Notes: a model not told the origin generated them from the letters alone. 64,000 nucleotides of DNA from Evansella halocellulosilytica (GCF_002335745.1 NZ_NIST01000001.1:2457370-2521369), one strand, 5' to 3'; shown: positions 46,813 to 57,116, numbered from the stretch's first letter. Translations and numbers: made by a program.

Positions 46813-47283
46813 ATGACTGTAGAAGTTGGACAATTAGTACCAGATATCGCTTTAAAAGCAAATGGTGGAAACGAAGTTCGTTTATCTGATTATCGCGGGA
46901 AATATATCGTTTTATATTTTTACCCGAAAGATATGACACCTGGGTGTACAACAGAGGCGTGTGATTTCCGTGATCATCACGAGAGCTTTAAAGATGTCGA
47001 TGCGGTAATAGTAGGCGTCAGCCCAGACCCGGTTGATCGACATGAGAAATTTATTAATAAACACGACTTGCCATTTGAGCTATTAGCGGATGAAGAGCAT
47101 AAATTAGCGGAAGAGTTCGGGGTATGGAAGTTAAAGAAGAACTTCGGAAAGGAATACATGGGGATCGAACGATCAACATTTATTATTGATAAAGAAGGAA
47201 AGCTGTTGAAAGAATGGCGTAAAGTACGTGTGAAGGGGCATGTAGAAGAAGCGCTGGAGTATTTAAGAGAAGAAACAAAATAA
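46813..47283 (+). CDS. bcp: Thioredoxin-dependent peroxiredoxin Bcp
   Basis: A 156-residue BCP/PrxQ enzyme that reduces hydrogen peroxide and organic peroxides. Peroxidatic Cys45 and resolving Cys50 lie in PGCTTEACDFRD. The remainder fits the thioredoxin fold. AAGGAGG precedes the ATG. In B. subtilis the orthologue ygaF also precedes perR. A TTATAAT half-site at 46769 is present, but the other half of a PerR box is poor. Confidence 0.94.
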   Translation: MTVEVGQLVPDIALKANGGNEVRLSDYRGKYIVLYFYPKDMTPGCTTEACDFRDHHESFKDVDAVIVGVSPDPVDRHEKFINKHDLPFELLADEEHKLAEEFGVWKLKKNFGKEYMGIERSTFIIDKEGKLLKEWRKVRVKGHVEEALEYLREETK

Positions 47284-47410
47284 CATTCTTATTCAATCAG
47301 CTAAAATTGGACGATAATACTATTTTTATTACAGTATGTCTTTTGCCCTTTCGTTTTTCCTCCTTTAGCCATAGTTTATAGTGTACCTTAAAGTAAAGGA
47401 GGAGTAACGT

Positions 47411-47512
47411 ATGTCTGATTGTCATAGAGTTGCACCAGTTTCATTTTTTCCACTAATTGTTGTGTTGTTTATTCTGTTAGTTATTGTAGGCTGTGCATGT
47501 GCAACTTGGTAG
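47411..47512 (+). CDS. YjcZ-family-like hydrophobic miniprotein
   Basis: A 33-residue protein: a short polar head (MSDCHRVAPV), a hydrophobic helix (PLIVVLFILLVIVG) and a Cys-containing end (CACATW). The FxLIVVLFILLxIVG pattern is that of the YjcZ family of small sporulation proteins. AAAGGAGGAG precedes the ATG and a terminator follows at once, so it is a real gene despite its size. Confidence 0.82.
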   Translation: MSDCHRVAPVSFFPLIVVLFILLVIVGCACATW

Positions 47513-47529
47513 TTAACAGTTAATAAGGA

Positions 47530-47561
47530 AAGAACCTGTCCAAACCGGATAGGTTCTTTTT
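47530..47561 (+). terminator. Terminator of the miniprotein gene
   Basis: AAGAACCTGTCC pairs with GGATAGGTTCTT, followed by TTT. Confidence 0.85.
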
Positions 47562-47700
47562 AACTTTTTTCTAACAAGCTCTTATTTGTGAGTACGATTA
47601 ATTACTAAAGTGTAGTAGTCGGGCGGCCTCTTTTTAAAGTAGTTATTATGCATTAGAATTTGAACATGCCATCGTCGAATGCTTTCTTCTGGTATTTTAT

Positions 47701-47830
47701 TTAGAATAATTCTAGTTAGCGGATAAATCGATTTTTTTACAGGATAAAAGCAAATTTTCGCAGATTAACCGAGATTTTTACAGGATAAACAGGAATTTTT
47801 ACAAGTTAAATTGATATTTTCGCGCATAAA
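47701..47830 (-). repeat. AT-rich degenerate tandem array with conserved tail, inverted copy 2
   Basis: Read on the minus strand, units such as TTTATCCTGTAAAAATC repeat about five times and end in ATTTATCCGCTAACTAGAAT plus TATTCTAAAT, as at 8931-9063. The gap from 47562 to 47700 shows nothing else. Confidence 0.7.
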
Positions 47831-47864
47831 TGATCCATAAATCAACGAGCAAGCTGCTAACAAT

Positions 47865-48170
47865 TTATTGGTTAGTCTCGTCTTCTAAGTATTCAAATAG
47901 TTCATCTTCATTTGTTGTTTCAAGAGCGATACCTTCGTGATCTAACAATAAATAGGTGGGATATTCTTCAGTCTCAAATAAACTTTCGGTATGATACTCA
48001 GGTGTCATAATATCAAAATAAAGTAGTGAGTGAAACTCTCGTCCTAATTCATTTTGCAGTTCATTAAATTCATCCCATGTTTCTTGATTGTCTGTTTCAA
48101 AAAAAGCGACGAGTCGATAGTCATCCGGGTTTACAGGCGTATGAAAAAGAAGATAGTCATTTTTATTCAC
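47865..48170 (-). CDS. Small acidic protein, thioredoxin-like C-terminus (function unknown)
   Basis: A 101-residue, strongly acidic protein (many Glu/Asp). RLVAFFETDNQETWDEFNEL is followed by EEYPTYLLLDHEGIALETTN. The YPT..LLDxxG stretch resembles the cis-Pro and last strands of a thioredoxin fold, but no CxxC is present. The GTG start overlaps the end of the lipoprotein gene by 8 bp without a good ribosome site, which suggests coupling. I do not recognise the family. Confidence 0.65.
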   Translation of the reverse strand: MNKNDYLLFHTPVNPDDYRLVAFFETDNQETWDEFNELQNELGREFHSLLYFDIMTPEYHTESLFETEEYPTYLLLDHEGIALETTNEDELFEYLEDETNQ

Positions 48171-48621
48171 TGGTGATAGTTGAATCTCTTCTGCTGTATA
48201 AATTGGAATTAAGTTTGGGTTGTAGACGATATATTCCTCTCTCTATGCGTGTTGCTTCGAAATCTTCTTGCACTTTGACTGAGGCTCTCCCTCCTCGAAA
48301 TGTTATGTGATGAAGGTCCTCACTATTTTGATCAATTTCTTCCCCTGTCCCACTGTTGTATACTTTCGTTTCATCTGATATTAAGATCCGATAGGCTTCA
48401 GATGCATAATCATCAGGTACACGGTCATTGTAAATGGATTTTATATAGTTTCCGAATAAGTTATCCTCTACAAAAACAACAGCTTGGCCAGTTCCTGAGT
48501 GGCCATGTTGATAATAATATAATGTCACCCCTTCAATATCCCAATCATCCTCTCCAGTAGTTTCAGTACTTGAACAGCTGCTTAAAAGATAAAGTAACAT
48601 GACCATGAATAAATATTTCAC
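48163..48621 (-). CDS. Putative lipoprotein of unknown function
   Basis: The 152-residue protein begins KYLFMVMLLYLLSSC, a lipoprotein signal peptide with lipobox LSSC. The exported part (YYYQHGHSGTGQAVVFVEDN) has no family I know. GTG at 48621 is preceded by AGGAGGG at 6-7 bases; an in-frame ATG at 48660 would overlap the upstream gene and lacks a site. Middle gene of a three-gene minus-strand operon. Confidence 0.75.
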   Translation of the reverse strand: MKYLFMVMLLYLLSSCSSTETTGEDDWDIEGVTLYYYQHGHSGTGQAVVFVEDNLFGNYIKSIYNDRVPDDYASEAYRILISDETKVYNSGTGEEIDQNSEDLHHITFRGGRASVKVQEDFEATRIERGIYRLQPKLNSNLYSRRDSTITSE

Positions 48622-48656
48622 TTTGACCCTCCTAGTAAGCTTCATCGTATGGTTCA

Positions 48657-49217
48657 TCATTGTGATCCGTTTTCTTCATATTGAATACTTAATTTTTTAT
48701 ATACCGTTGAAATTAGAATGACTAACGTATAGATGATGGTGACCGTATAAATATTGATGAAAAATGTATTCGTATATTGGTTCCACCAGCCAATGCGGTA
48801 AATCTTTGAATCGACTGCAGATGGAGTTCCTCCAAGAGCGTCTAGTACATTCATCACATGGTAAATGTGGAGGACAAGTGCTATCACGATCACTGAAAAA
48901 CTAACCATCAATACATTTCGTAATGAAAAGTGAAAGCGTCTATACCATTCAGTAGCAGTCATGTAACAAAGTAATGAAAAGAATATCGCGAAAGGAAATA
49001 TTAAGAACAAGGCTGTATTTCCATTTCCAGAAACAACGTCAGGCGGAGTCGTGACAATGTAAATACCGGTGAGTATTAGCGTATTTACAATCATTAACGT
49101 TATCAGTGTTGCTTTTATGGCTTTGCTGCTCCATTTTCTTTTACGATAATGTGTCATTGGGGGCGAAAACCAAATCGTAAATCCTATAAAAAGGGTAAAA
49201 AGAGCAATGGCTATCAT
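48657..49217 (-). CDS. Integral membrane protein of unknown function
   Basis: About 187 residues with five or six hydrophobic segments and no recognised motif. The ATG at 49217 is 8 bases after AAAGGAG; longer in-frame starts lack a site. It lies 35 bp upstream of the lipoprotein gene. From 49218 to 49510 no promoter or gene is evident. Confidence 0.7.
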   Translation of the reverse strand: MIAIALFTLFIGFTIWFSPPMTHYRKRKWSSKAIKATLITLMIVNTLILTGIYIVTTPPDVVSGNGNTALFLIFPFAIFFSLLCYMTATEWYRRFHFSLRNVLMVSFSVIVIALVLHIYHVMNVLDALGGTPSAVDSKIYRIGWWNQYTNTFFINIYTVTIIYTLVILISTVYKKLSIQYEENGSQ

Positions 49218-49519
49218 CCATAGATCTCCTTTCATGAACAAACTTACTAAAAATTGTAACATAAACAAAATTTTTCTTGTCGTTAAAGAGGTCCAAAACA
49301 ATCTATTTGTACTCGCACGTCTTTATGGCGGAAGCGTTAGTTGCAGTTATCTGATCATCCGTAGGTTTTATATATGCTGGTAATACGGATAAATAATAGA
49401 CCTCGTCTAATTTCAAATGATTTATGGAAAAATTAAGACAATTTCATCCATCATTATACAAGTATTTGATACAATGATAAATAGGACTGAAACAATGAAC
49501 AAGAAGCGGAGTGACGGAT

Positions 49520-49960
49520 GTGAAGCAAATCATGCCATTTGTCGTCATTGGTCTCATTGTCGGAGGGGCGATGTTCTTTTTAAATGATAGCTATAAAGAA
49601 GAATTTGATCCGGGCTGGAGCCAGGAACAGGACGGTTATGAATGGAATATGACGGTCTTTCTTGAAGATGTCCATCGTGATGTGCCTGAAATAGGGGTGA
49701 GGCTTGAAAGACATAGAGAGGATGTAGATATAGAGGCGATTGAATTTTTCTTTGAAACAGGATATGGCGGATTTTATTATCAAGACCTCGATGTTAATCA
49801 ACAGGATGGTGTTTTTACATATACAGAAGACTGTGACTTTTGTCAGGAAGCTGACATGAATTCGATTCCTGGTACAATTATGATTAACTGGAAAGAATCA
49901 GGCCTTTTAAAAACCGAACATTTCAGCATTGAAATCATCGTTGAAGACGAAGCAATTTAA
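49520..49960 (+). CDS. Membrane-anchored exported protein of unknown function
   Basis: A 146-residue protein with an N-terminal signal anchor (KQIMPFVVIGLIVGGAMFFL) and an acidic extracellular domain (WNMTVFLEDVHRDVPEIGVR) that includes a CDFC pair. Two starts compete: GTG 49520 (9 bases after GGAG) and GTG 49511; the first gives the better signal sequence. It lies 20 bp before the aminopeptidase gene and may be co-transcribed. I do not recognise the family. Confidence 0.65.
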   Translation: MKQIMPFVVIGLIVGGAMFFLNDSYKEEFDPGWSQEQDGYEWNMTVFLEDVHRDVPEIGVRLERHREDVDIEAIEFFFETGYGGFYYQDLDVNQQDGVFTYTEDCDFCQEADMNSIPGTIMINWKESGLLKTEHFSIEIIVEDEAI

Positions 49961-49980
49961 TTAGAAAAGGAATGAAGAAT

Positions 49981-51090
49981 ATGGGAGATAATCGAATTAA
50001 AAAGCTAGCGAGTACATTGCTCGACCATTCTTTAAAATTAAAAGAAGGCGACAAGGTACTTATTAAAGGACATTCATCGACGAAGGAGCTAATGATAGAA
50101 TTAATTGATCAAATATACGAGCGAAGCGGCTATGTTTATACACAACTTCTAGATGATGAAATTAATAAGCATCTGTTGATAGGAGCTAAAAAAGAGCAAA
50201 CTAAACTGCAAGCAAAGTGGACAATGCAGCAATATAAAGATATCGATTGTGTCATCGCCATTATTGCCGAAGAAAATGATGCAGAGTTAGCTGAAGTACC
50301 ACCAGAAGTTTTTCAAATGCGTGGTGAAATTCTCAAACCAGTAAATGAATTTTACATCAATCAGCGAAGATGGGTGTTATTAAATTATCCAACTCCTGGG
50401 CTGGCACAAAAGGCAGGAATGTCGACTAAGAAATTTACGGACTTTTTATTTGAAGTTTGTACAGCAGATTATAAAAAAATGGAAGCAGCCTTTCAGCCAT
50501 TAAAGGAGCTGATGGAAAAGACGGATCAAGTACACATTAAAGGACCGAGAACAGATTTAACGTTCTCAATCAGAGGGATCCCAGTAGTCCCGTGTGCAGG
50601 AGAGGCGAATATTCCTGATGGAGAAATCTATACGGCTCCAGTAAAAGAGAGTGTTAATGGTACGATTACGTATAATACTCCTTGTCCTTACAGAGGAGTT
50701 ACATTTAATCAAGTAGCTTTAACGTTTAAAAACGGAAAGATAATCAAGGCAGTAGCAGATAAAGAAAAAGAGATTAATGATATTTTTAATACAGATGAAG
50801 GGGCGAGATATGTTGGCGAGTTTGCTATCGGTGTCAACCCATACATCACTCAACCGATGGGGGACATCTTATTTGATGAAAAAATTGCAGGCAGTCTTCA
50901 TTTCACACCAGGTGAAGCTTATGAAGATGCTGATAACGGTAATAAATCATCGATCCATTGGGATATGGTTCTTATTCAAAGAGAAGAGTTTGGTGGAGGC
51001 GAGATCTACTTTGATGATGTCCTCATACGAAAGGATGGAATTTTCGTATTACCAGAGTTAGAGGGGCTTAACCCAGATAATCTGAAATAG
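49981..51090 (+). CDS. M29 family aminopeptidase
   Basis: A 369-residue metallo-aminopeptidase of the thermophilic AmpS/AmpT type. Conserved metal-ligand regions are PCAGEANIPDGEIYTAP, RYVGEFAIGVNP, GSLHFTPGEAY and SSIHWDMV. The cytoplasmic enzyme releases N-terminal amino acids from peptides. AAAAGGA lies 9 bases before the ATG at 49981; an ATG at 49972 abuts that site. Confidence 0.92.
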   Translation: MGDNRIKKLASTLLDHSLKLKEGDKVLIKGHSSTKELMIELIDQIYERSGYVYTQLLDDEINKHLLIGAKKEQTKLQAKWTMQQYKDIDCVIAIIAEENDAELAEVPPEVFQMRGEILKPVNEFYINQRRWVLLNYPTPGLAQKAGMSTKKFTDFLFEVCTADYKKMEAAFQPLKELMEKTDQVHIKGPRTDLTFSIRGIPVVPCAGEANIPDGEIYTAPVKESVNGTITYNTPCPYRGVTFNQVALTFKNGKIIKAVADKEKEINDIFNTDEGARYVGEFAIGVNPYITQPMGDILFDEKIAGSLHFTPGEAYEDADNGNKSSIHWDMVLIQREEFGGGEIYFDDVLIRKDGIFVLPELEGLNPDNLK

Positions 51091-51200
51091 AAACATTCAT
51101 TGAAAGATGGACAGATGTCCAACCAATATGATGACATATGCATATAAATAAACAGACTGGTGACAGTTAATCCCTCTTTAATATAAAGCACTCTCTTTTT

Positions 51201-51228
51201 GAGGCGAGATATGTTCTCGCCTTTTTTT
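51201..51228 (+). terminator. Terminator of the aminopeptidase gene
   Basis: AGGCGAGA pairs with TCTCGCCT, followed by TTTTTT. Confidence 0.85.
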
Positions 51229-51394
51229 CGTGGACTGCACTATATATGGAACCCGGGATTTGTTTCAGAGAGTATCGTTTAGTCTAGCCGCAGTGCTTGA
51301 TAATGCTTGATCTAAATCCGGTTGATAGTATCGGGAGAGAACGATACAGCATGTTCTGCAAAAGACGCATATGGTATGATTAACATAAAAGCAG

Positions 51395-51431
51395 ACAAAA
51401 TTGTACGGGACCAGGTCCGTGACAATTTTGT
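51395..51431. promoter_or_regulatory. 37-bp interrupted palindrome in the leader of the dehydrogenase gene
   Basis: ACAAAATTGT (51395-51404) and ACAATTTTGT (51422-51431) are exact inverted arms; GGACCAGGTCC forms the centre. A TATGAT -10-like box stands at 51375. No T-run follows, so it is more likely an operator or RNA hairpin than a terminator. Confidence 0.6.
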
Positions 51432-51459
51432 GAACAAGCAGGAGATCGGAGGGGTAACA

Positions 51460-52410
51460 TTGATTGTATTGTCATCAGCGAAAATACGCCGTGATTTACG
51501 GGAAAACCTATTAAACAAATTTCCGGAAGTGACCTTTATTTTTCGGGATAAAATGAATGAAGCAGAGGAAGAACTTCCGCATGCAGATATTCTCATTACA
51601 TACGGTGAAGATTTAACACAAGCACATATTGAACGTGCTGCAAAATTAAAATGGATCATGGTCATCTCAGCTGGTATCGATCGTATGCCATTTCAAGCGA
51701 TTAAGGAAAAGAACATTTTCGTTACGAATGCCCGGGGAATTCACAAAACCCCGATGGCTGAATATGCGATTTCGATGATGCTTCAAGTCGCCCGAAAAGC
51801 GAAGGCGATTATTTCAAATGAACAAAATCAAGTATGGGAACGTAAAATAGAAATGAGTGAGCTGTCCGGCAAAACGATAGGTGTATTAGGGGCAGGAGCG
51901 ATTGGCCAAGAAATAGCAAGGCTGTCGAAAGCATTTCAGATGAAAACAATCGGTCTTAACAGGAGCGGAAAACAAGTTGAAAATTTTGATGAAATATTCT
52001 CTTATGATCAGATGCGCACAATATTAGAACGAGCTGATTTTGTCGTATCCGTTCTGCCAAAGACGAAAGAAACGAACAACCTTTTAGGTTTAGAAGAGTT
52101 TAAGCGAATGAAGAATGATGCCATACTAATAAATATCGGCAGAGGAAATGTTATAAATGATGCGGATCTCATCTCAGCATTAAATGAAGGAGAACTAGCC
52201 CATGCTGTGTTAGACGTATTTAATGAAGAACCTTTGGTAAAAGAACATCCTTATTGGGAGATGGAACAAGTAACTGTGACTCCTCATATATCTGGGATTT
52301 CGCCACAGTATCAACCGCGTGCTCTGAATATTTTTGAAGAAAATTTGAAGGTGTTTCTTGCTAAAAAGGAGAACTATATCAATGTCATTGACCTGGAGCG
52401 AGGATATTAG
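51460..52410 (+). CDS. D-isomer-specific 2-hydroxyacid dehydrogenase family protein
   Basis: A 316-residue protein with NAD-binding GVLGAGAIGQEIARL near residue 143, catalytic Arg in INIGRGNVIND, Glu in FNEEPLV and His in TPHISG. All three catalytic residues are kept. It reduces a 2-keto acid with NAD(P)H; the substrate is unknown. TTG at 51460 follows GGAGGGG by 5-6 bases. Longer in-frame starts would read through the palindrome at 51395, which suggests that the shorter form is correct. Confidence 0.88.
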   Translation: MIVLSSAKIRRDLRENLLNKFPEVTFIFRDKMNEAEEELPHADILITYGEDLTQAHIERAAKLKWIMVISAGIDRMPFQAIKEKNIFVTNARGIHKTPMAEYAISMMLQVARKAKAIISNEQNQVWERKIEMSELSGKTIGVLGAGAIGQEIARLSKAFQMKTIGLNRSGKQVENFDEIFSYDQMRTILERADFVVSVLPKTKETNNLLGLEEFKRMKNDAILINIGRGNVINDADLISALNEGELAHAVLDVFNEEPLVKEHPYWEMEQVTVTPHISGISPQYQPRALNIFEENLKVFLAKKENYINVIDLERGY

Positions 52411-52445
52411 TTCATTTAAGTATAAAAAGGTTGGAGGAGGAGCCT

Positions 52446-52760
52446 ATGAAATTAATGGTCTGTGTTGTGCATAACCGGTATGCAGATGAGATGGAAGATG
52501 GATTGAAGAGTAAAGGTTACCGCATGACAGAACTGGCTAGCAGCGGAGGATTTTTAAGAAAAGGAAATACGACATTCTTGCTCGGGATTAAAGATGAAGA
52601 CCTTGAAGGGTTACGTGAAGATATGAAAGAAATTTGTTTACAAGTTGAAAAGAAAAAAGGGAAGCCTAAAGATGTCGATAGCAGGTATACATCATTTTTA
52701 ATCAATGCGAAAGATAGTTTGCCGATTTTTACTCAACTAAACAATAATGATCAATCGTAG
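52446..52760 (+). CDS. Cyclic-di-AMP receptor-like protein (DarA/DUF970 paralogue)
   Basis: A 104-residue PII-like protein. KLMVCVVHNRYADEMEDGLK and TELASSGGFLRKGNTTFLLG correspond to the DUF970 core, including the conserved GGF..GNTTF segment that binds c-di-AMP in DarA. It differs from DarA in the second half, which lacks the Gly-rich PVEVEVGGATVF end and carries instead RYTSFLINAKDSLPIFTQL. A second, standard DarA is expected near recR in such genomes. AGGAGGAG precedes the ATG. Confidence 0.82.
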   Translation: MKLMVCVVHNRYADEMEDGLKSKGYRMTELASSGGFLRKGNTTFLLGIKDEDLEGLREDMKEICLQVEKKKGKPKDVDSRYTSFLINAKDSLPIFTQLNNNDQS

Positions 52761-52824
52761 ATGCTAATTGAGAATTGACACTCGTTCATTCGGATAGCAA
52801 GATAGCATGTACAGGCTGTTTACA

Positions 52825-52871
52825 TTGACAAAGATTGCTATCATTATGTATACTGTTTGTAAATATTATAA
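52825..52871 (+). promoter_or_regulatory. perR promoter with PerR box
   Basis: TTGACA (52825-52830), 18 bp, TATACT (52849-52854). TTGTAAATATTATAA (52857-52871) matches the PerR consensus TTATAATNATTATAA at 13 of 15 positions, counting the free N. This fits the known autorepression of perR. Confidence 0.75.
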
Positions 52872-52904
52872 AGTAAGAATGTCTTTTTGGAAGAGGTGAG
52901 GCAA

Positions 52905-53342
52905 ATGGAAAACCATCGACTTCAAGAGGCTCTACAATCTTTGAAGAGCACAAAAGTTCGTATGACACCTCAACGCCATGCTATTTTAGAGTTTTTATTT
53001 AATGCAGAATCTCATCCGACTGCCGATGAGATTTATAAAGCGCTTGAAGGGAAATTTCCTAACATGAGTGTGGCCACTGTATACAACAACTTGCGTGTTT
53101 TTAAAGAAGTCGGGCTCGTTAGAGAATTAACTTATGGCGACTCTTCCAGCAGATTTGACTGCAATACTACCGATCATTATCATGTCATCTGCGAAGATTG
53201 CGGCAAAATTGTAGATTTTCATTATCCAGGATTGGACGAAGTTGAAACTTTAGCTGAACATGTTACGGGCTTTAAAGTGAAAAGCCACCGCATGGAAATT
53301 TATGGATTGTGCCCTGCTTGCCATAAACATCAACAACACTAA
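52905..53342 (+). CDS. perR: Peroxide-responsive repressor PerR
   Basis: A 145-residue Fur-family repressor, the same length as in B. subtilis. Regulatory metal ligands His37, Asp85, His91, His93 and Asp104 and the structural zinc cysteines 96, 99, 136 and 139 are all at the same positions. Oxidation of His37 or His91 by peroxide releases the operators of catalase, ahpCF and haem genes. GAGGTGAGG lies before the ATG at 52905; a TTG at 52887 is less likely. Confidence 0.96.
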   Translation: MENHRLQEALQSLKSTKVRMTPQRHAILEFLFNAESHPTADEIYKALEGKFPNMSVATVYNNLRVFKEVGLVRELTYGDSSSRFDCNTTDHYHVICEDCGKIVDFHYPGLDEVETLAEHVTGFKVKSHRMEIYGLCPACHKHQQH

Positions 53343-53343
53343 T

Positions 53344-53380
53344 AGAAAGTGGATTTTTTAATAAAATCCACTTTCTTTTT
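53344..53380 (+). terminator. Terminator of perR
   Basis: AGAAAGTGGATTTT pairs with AAATCCACTTTCT, followed by TTTT. Confidence 0.9.
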
Positions 53381-53418
53381 AATGCCACGAACGATTGTTT
53401 AAACCACCGATCATAAAT

Positions 53419-53459
53419 GAAAAAATAAGCATATGAGGCCGCCTCATATGCTTATTTTT
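53419..53459 (-). terminator. Terminator of ygzB
   Basis: AAAATAAGCATATGAGGC and GCCTCATATGCTTATTTT form a perfect 18-bp stem that overlaps the last codons of ygzB; T-runs stand on both sides. Confidence 0.85.
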
Positions 53460-53817
53460 CTTCTTTTAATTTCTTTTGATTGTATTTTTCATCAAATTCT
53501 TTGCCTTCTAAAGATTTATCAAGTGTTAATGGCTCACTGCAGTACATGCATGCGTCCACACGACCAAGCATTTTCGTATACTTCTCACAATTTGGACATT
53601 GGACCTGTACAGTTTTAGATGATAGCATTCCGATCCAAAAGTAAACGACAGTACTAGCGATAATTGCCAGAAAACCTAAAAGCATGAACAATGTCATCAT
53701 AATTTGGCTTGTTTGTAAGAAAAGCAGACCGAGGTACATAATCACAATCCCTGCAAATACGAGAACGAGGGCGAATGTCCTGATCTTATTTATCTTGTTC
53801 GAATATTTTGCACCCAT
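53452..53817 (-). CDS. ygzB: YgzB, UPF0295 membrane protein with zinc ribbon
   Basis: A 121-residue protein: [20 protein letters not shown] start, two hydrophobic helices (residues about 15-35 and 42-65) and a cytoplasmic CPNC...CMYC zinc ribbon. The length and beginning match YgzB. ATG 53817 is 8 bases from AGGAGG; an ATG at 53823 is too near. Convergent with perR and divergent from ygxA, as in B. subtilis. Role unknown. Confidence 0.92.
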   Translation of the reverse strand: MGAKYSNKINKIRTFALVLVFAGIVIMYLGLLFLQTSQIMMTLFMLLGFLAIIASTVVYFWIGMLSSKTVQVQCPNCEKYTKMLGRVDACMYCSEPLTLDKSLEGKEFDEKYNQKKLKEEK

Positions 53818-53926
53818 CGACATAACCTCCTAAATTGAAAGTATAGCACAAGTTTTCGTCAAACTTCTATATATAGAATAATTCTTATAACTAAAGAAGG
53901 GAAATTTCTGATAGTGTCGAAAACTT

Positions 53927-53956
53927 TAGACAGGTGGAAAGAAGTTCATCTATAAT
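53927..53956 (+). promoter_or_regulatory. Candidate promoter for ygxA
   Basis: TAGACA (53927-53932), 18 bp, TATAAT (53951-53956). By eye only. Confidence 0.45.
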
Positions 53957-54112
53957 GTTTGAAGAAACAAAACTCGTGTTTCTTTTTATAAAGCAAAGTA
54001 ATGCAGATAGACACAATACATATTAAAGAGAGTTACGATACCTTTGAAAAAAGCTAAAGGAATATTAAATAGTAAACAATTATTTATTTATATAACAGGA
54101 GGCATTCCTCAG

Positions 54113-54985
54113 ATGGATAATTTATTAAGACAGCTATACCAAGACCGTACGAGTGATGAACATACATTAGGAATCATTTCAGTAGAAAAAAGAGACAAAC
54201 AAGATGCAAATACAGATTACTTTGATGGAATCTTATTAGTACTCGTTTCTGAGGATAAGCCCAATTGGGAAATAAAACATTATGCATACAATGGATATCA
54301 AGTAGCTATGCACCTTGTTAATACATCGCAGATAGAAGATTGGCTATTAAATAGTTCAAATCGCAGAATCGTAGACTGGCTGATGAACGGTAAAGTAATC
54401 TTTGATCGCAATGAATTCACGAAAAACTTCAGGCAGCAAATGATTGAATTTCCTAAAGAAGAAAGACAAACGAGAATCGGTGTAGAGTTTTCAAAACTGA
54501 TCAGACGGTTTGCTGATGGGAAATCTCTCTTTCATAATGGACACCATTTAGATGCCTATAATCAAATCGTCCATGCTCTTCACCATTTAGCAAGGCTCTC
54601 GGTTCTTGAACATGGGTTCCATCCTGAAGTCACTGTATGGCAGCAAGTGAAACAAATTGAACCAGAAATACACAAATTATATTCAGAATTAGTTACTGGT
54701 GATGAAAGTATTGAGAAAAAGCTTGAACTTCTACTTTTAGCTAATGAATTTGAATTAATGGCTAAAACTAAACTTGGAAGTGCACACTTATTAGATTTAT
54801 TAAGAAGAAAAAAAGAACCTTGGACAATAGATGAGATAAAACAAAGCTTAGCAATACACGATTATTCTTTGGATTTAAGTATCCTATTAGAATATCTTGT
54901 TGAAAAAGGCTATGTTGATGTTGTAAAACATGAAACAAAAGGTAGATCAATTTATCATCGACTATACGTCGTCAATGATAACTAG
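54113..54985 (+). CDS. ygxA: YgxA, nucleotidyltransferase-like protein
   Basis: A 290-residue protein: an N-terminal nucleotidyltransferase-like part (residues 1-110, DYFDGILLVLVSED), a central helical HEPN/substrate-binding-like part (HHLDAYNQIVHALHHLARLS) and a C-terminal winged helix (WTIDEIKQSLAIHDYSLDLS). ATG 54113 follows AGGAGG by about 10 bases. It always precedes an rrn operon in the B. subtilis order. The molecular function is unknown. Confidence 0.88.
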   Translation: MDNLLRQLYQDRTSDEHTLGIISVEKRDKQDANTDYFDGILLVLVSEDKPNWEIKHYAYNGYQVAMHLVNTSQIEDWLLNSSNRRIVDWLMNGKVIFDRNEFTKNFRQQMIEFPKEERQTRIGVEFSKLIRRFADGKSLFHNGHHLDAYNQIVHALHHLARLSVLEHGFHPEVTVWQQVKQIEPEIHKLYSELVTGDESIEKKLELLLLANEFELMAKTKLGSAHLLDLLRRKKEPWTIDEIKQSLAIHDYSLDLSILLEYLVEKGYVDVVKHETKGRSIYHRLYVVNDN

Positions 54986-55008
54986 AATAAAGATGAATGA
55001 AGTAGCTT

Positions 55009-55044
55009 GCGAAGAGGTTAAAGCTCTGTTCCTAACCTCTTCGC
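55009..55044. terminator. Hairpin after ygxA
   Basis: GCGAAGAGGTTA and TAACCTCTTCGC are perfectly complementary. No T-run follows, so termination is uncertain. Confidence 0.5.
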
Positions 55045-55202
55045 TGAAAAATAGTTATGTGCAGAATGAAATAGTAGGAACAGCTCGTAATGAAAGAACT
55101 TAGGATCATTGTACTTGTAGCACATTTTTAAGTTAGGCATATATATGATTGTCGAGTGAAAATAAGGGTTTTATGTTTTATAAAATTTTTTTTGAAAAAG
55201 GG

Positions 55203-55232
55203 TTGCACTTTTTATCATTATCGTGGTATATT
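55203..55232 (+). promoter_or_regulatory. rrn promoter P1
   Basis: TTGCAC (55203-55208), 18 bp, TATATT (55227-55232), about 300 bp before 16S. Confidence 0.65.
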
Positions 55233-55289
55233 ATTATCCGTCGCCGAAAACGGCAGACAAAAACGAAAGAAAACATTTAAAAAATGTTA

Positions 55290-55318
55290 TTGACATTAGC
55301 GGCTTGAAATGTTACATT
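55290..55318 (+). promoter_or_regulatory. rrn promoter P2
   Basis: TTGACA (55290-55295), 17 bp, TACATT (55313-55318). A boxA-like CTTTGAAAACTAAAC follows at about 55354, as expected for rRNA antitermination. Confidence 0.65.
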
Positions 55319-55440
55319 AATAGAGTCGCTGTCAAACGACATTAACTACTTTGACCTTTGAAAACTAAACAAAAAGCCAAGCGAAATGGGATATGAAAAT
55401 ATCCCGTCAATGAATTATTTTAAATGTAAGAGTTAAGGAA

Positions 55441-55499
55441 CATCGGCTAATGACATCACATCCTGTGATGACACCGATGTTAGCGCATCCGTGCGCGTC
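55441..55499. repeat. Double-hairpin element in the 16S leader
   Basis: CATCGG/CCGATG and ATCACA/TGTGAT form one nested hairpin and GCGCATCCGTGCGC another. The same architecture with compensating base changes lies at 57117-57175 after 16S. Confidence 0.7.
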
Positions 55500-55528
55500 A
55501 AACTCGTTAGATCTTTAATAGATCACAC

Positions 55529-57086
<1,558 letters not shown>

Positions 57087-57116
57087 AAGGAGCATATAGC
57101 TCATCAATTTAATGAG

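Noticed and set aside
51322..51459. Longer N-terminus for the hydroxyacid dehydrogenase
   Set aside because: It would translate through the palindrome at 51395, and the family similarity begins only after the TTG at 51460, which has its own ribosome site.
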